Part shown: one piece after another, positions 62,279 to 64,000 of the stretch
How the letters are laid out: every line of letters starts with the position of its first letter
Position numbering within the stretch: position 1 is the first letter of the stretch
Assembly (NCBI GenBank): GCA_009667805.1
Contig: CM019063.1
Span: forward strand, 198,070,954 to 198,134,953
Length of the DNA stretch: 64,000 bases
Reading direction: 5' to 3'
From: Leptobrachium leishanense
Lineage: Eukaryota > Chordata > Amphibia > Anura > Megophryidae
Made by a program: the position numbers and the translations under genes
Notes under the pieces: model-generated
What the model was told of the DNA's origin: nothing
Database searches by the model: none
What the model saw: the letters and a program-made list of their open reading frames with translations, nothing else

Positions 62279-64000
62279 TGTATGAGCCTCTTCTAGTGAT
62301 CTATATTCATCATAATCAGTCAGCCTGTTCTGGTAACCTGCTCTCCTAAACACATAGGCTGCCTGAGCCTGTCCTGATAACCTGCACCATCTGCAGTCCC
62401 ATTACATCAGATTATTGGGGGGGGGGGACTGCTAAAACCTATCTATCCAGCCTTTTATCGTGATGGGGTTAAAACCGACTCAATAGGGCAAGGTGGTGCC
62501 ACTCAGGATTCTGTAGAATTTATACTGACACCCCGACGCAAGGTAATAATGTGCATACACCTCTATGGCGTCTATAGCTCAGCATCACTTTTCATGTAAT
62601 GCCCAACAGGCCGAGCAGTATGTTCCATTATAATCAGAGACCATTCTAAGGCAGGCAGAGAGGTCCAGCACTGCATGGGTGTTATTGTTATGTTACGGCA
62701 GAATAAATACCACTTATGTGTCACCATGTAATCAACAAAGAACATGAAGTCAACCGAAGCGTGACACTGTCATATTATCCTGCCACTGCAACAAAATTCC
62801 TGATACAGAGAAATCCCGCACGATTTTTATGCAGGGATTATTGGAACCGCACAGGTTCTGGTCTGGCAGTGAATGGGTTAAATGGGAAGACATATCGGAG
62901 GCTACACCCTGCCGGGATCACATTCCAGGCTGTAGGTTACTAAAGGACAAGTTTAAAGGCATTCGGTGACGGGTAACAGGATCCTGCCCGCTGCAGATTG
63001 GCTGATTATTATGGGCCCTATTCTGACTGAGCTATTATGTGAACAAGTGGAGGGTTATACTTTTAACGGCTCACCCCGTAACACCATGGAGTGAGTCACT
63101 AACCCAGCAAAAACCCTGCCATTCCAAGGTCGCTCGCGCTTTCCGGCTCACAGAACCTGGTGCTAAGTGGTTTGGCATTTGCAAAATCACTTAAACAGTA
63201 AAATGTTCAAACAGAAACCATACCTCTGATACCGCCGCACCATCTACCGAGTCTTACCACCACAAGGATAAGGAAACGGGGAACAAATAGCTCACAGTGT
63301 CCTTCCTCTGACTTTGCGTGACCCCACTTGTGCTGGACTCATGTAAGTCTTCATGAATTCCTATGGACCCCAGGAGACGATACTTGCAATGACTTTGACT
63401 GTAATATCTAATGGCTCCGTTATATTACAAGCCGAGACACGAATATAGCGCATTATAAGGAACTATTAAGGGTTAACCGTCAGACTTCACTTTGTACTAC
63501 ACCCAAATACTGACTGAACAGCAGGAATATGGCCCCCTCTTTTTATACCTCCTTTACAAGCAGCATGGAAAGTGTTTACAGCCACACACAATGTGAAATG
63601 TTGCTCCATAATGGATACTCCAGGGTTAAAACATGAAGCACTGCCTGAAGACATCTGGGCTCCTTGGTTTTAACCATTTTACGTTCTATTAAAACTGTCC
63701 TTGTATCCAGCACAGAGTTGGCTGTCTAATCCTCTGCACTAGATGTGCTCCCAGCTTGCAGGAGGCTGGACCATGTCGTGGCCACAGGCAACCTGGACAC
63801 TCCAGGGGGCATACAGCTTACCCAATGGCAGCGGGTAAGGGAAGTAGGAACCAAATTGTTCTCTCTTCCTGGTCTCAGAGCTTGAAGCTCATGTCAGCTA
63901 TTGTTTATCTGAGCTTGAGGGTGGAGCTAAACCCCTGCTATAGGAGGACTGAATTAGCCATCAAAGTGCCCCCTCAGAGTGGGGCGAGGTCGCTCAGGGC
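62279..64000. other. Non-coding upstream of the 67-bp array, no gene seen
   Basis: No LPCAT4-related exon, neighbouring gene exon, RNA gene or clear transposon end was recognised. A 75-codon ORF at 62716-62943 has no known motif. Confidence 0.5.

Overview
This window looks like vertebrate nuclear DNA, most likely from a frog. It has a 14-exon gene with GT/AG introns, minisatellites, a tRNA-derived SINE, LINE remnants and many cut-and-paste DNA transposons, and it shows no bacterial operon structure. The frog assignment is an inference. It rests on the protein being clearly vertebrate but divergent from human, and on repeat families I associate with anurans: TTAA-flanked MITEs beginning AAAGGGATACT or CCTCCCTGGC, TTA/TAA-flanked MITEs ending CTGACCCTAGCC, and IR/DR-type Tc1 elements.

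One protein-coding gene is supported. It is LPCAT4 (lysophospholipid acyltransferase 4), on the minus strand from the ATG at 58866 to the stop at 30601. I reconstructed 14 coding exons. Their lengths sum to 1551 nt (516 codons plus stop), every junction is in phase, every intron is GT-AG, and the protein aligns with human LPCAT4 from end to end. The catalytic HX4D and EGT motifs are intact. The gene spans 28 kb because its introns are full of transposons. Exon 1 sits between two minisatellites: a 48-bp repeat (26 copies) about 0.4 kb inside intron 1, and a 67-bp repeat (about 46 copies, 3.1 kb, with higher-order structure) starting about 0.3 kb upstream of the ATG.

Layout. 0-1.2 kb: 37-38 bp minisatellite. 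1.2-8.5 kb: degenerate dispersed repeats and a 230-bp palindrome. 8.5-12.2 kb: a LINE fragment split by a 2.6-kb hAT element with an 8-bp target duplication, which itself holds nested duplications, a 71-bp tandem array and a SINE. 12.4-13.1 kb: a foldback element with degenerate telomere-like repeats between its arms. 15.2-17.5 kb: four minisatellites. 18.5-27.1 kb: Harbinger-like and hAT MITEs and a 1.24-kb palindrome flanked by a 16-bp direct repeat. 27.2-28.05 kb: an L1-type LINE tail. 30.6-58.9 kb: LPCAT4, whose intron 1 carries a four-deep nest of LINE, Tc1, TTAA-type MITE and hAT (46.7-51.4 kb). 59.2-62.3 kb: the 67-bp array. 62.3-64 kb: nothing recognised.

The most unusual signals are non-coding. 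They are a short hairpin motif (GAAG, a small stem-loop, then G/CAAAnnCG) found four times, three of them at the centres of palindromes of different size; the telomere-like foldback; the 16-bp-flanked palindrome; the triple-hairpin MITE; and the LPCAT4 promoter flanked by two minisatellites.
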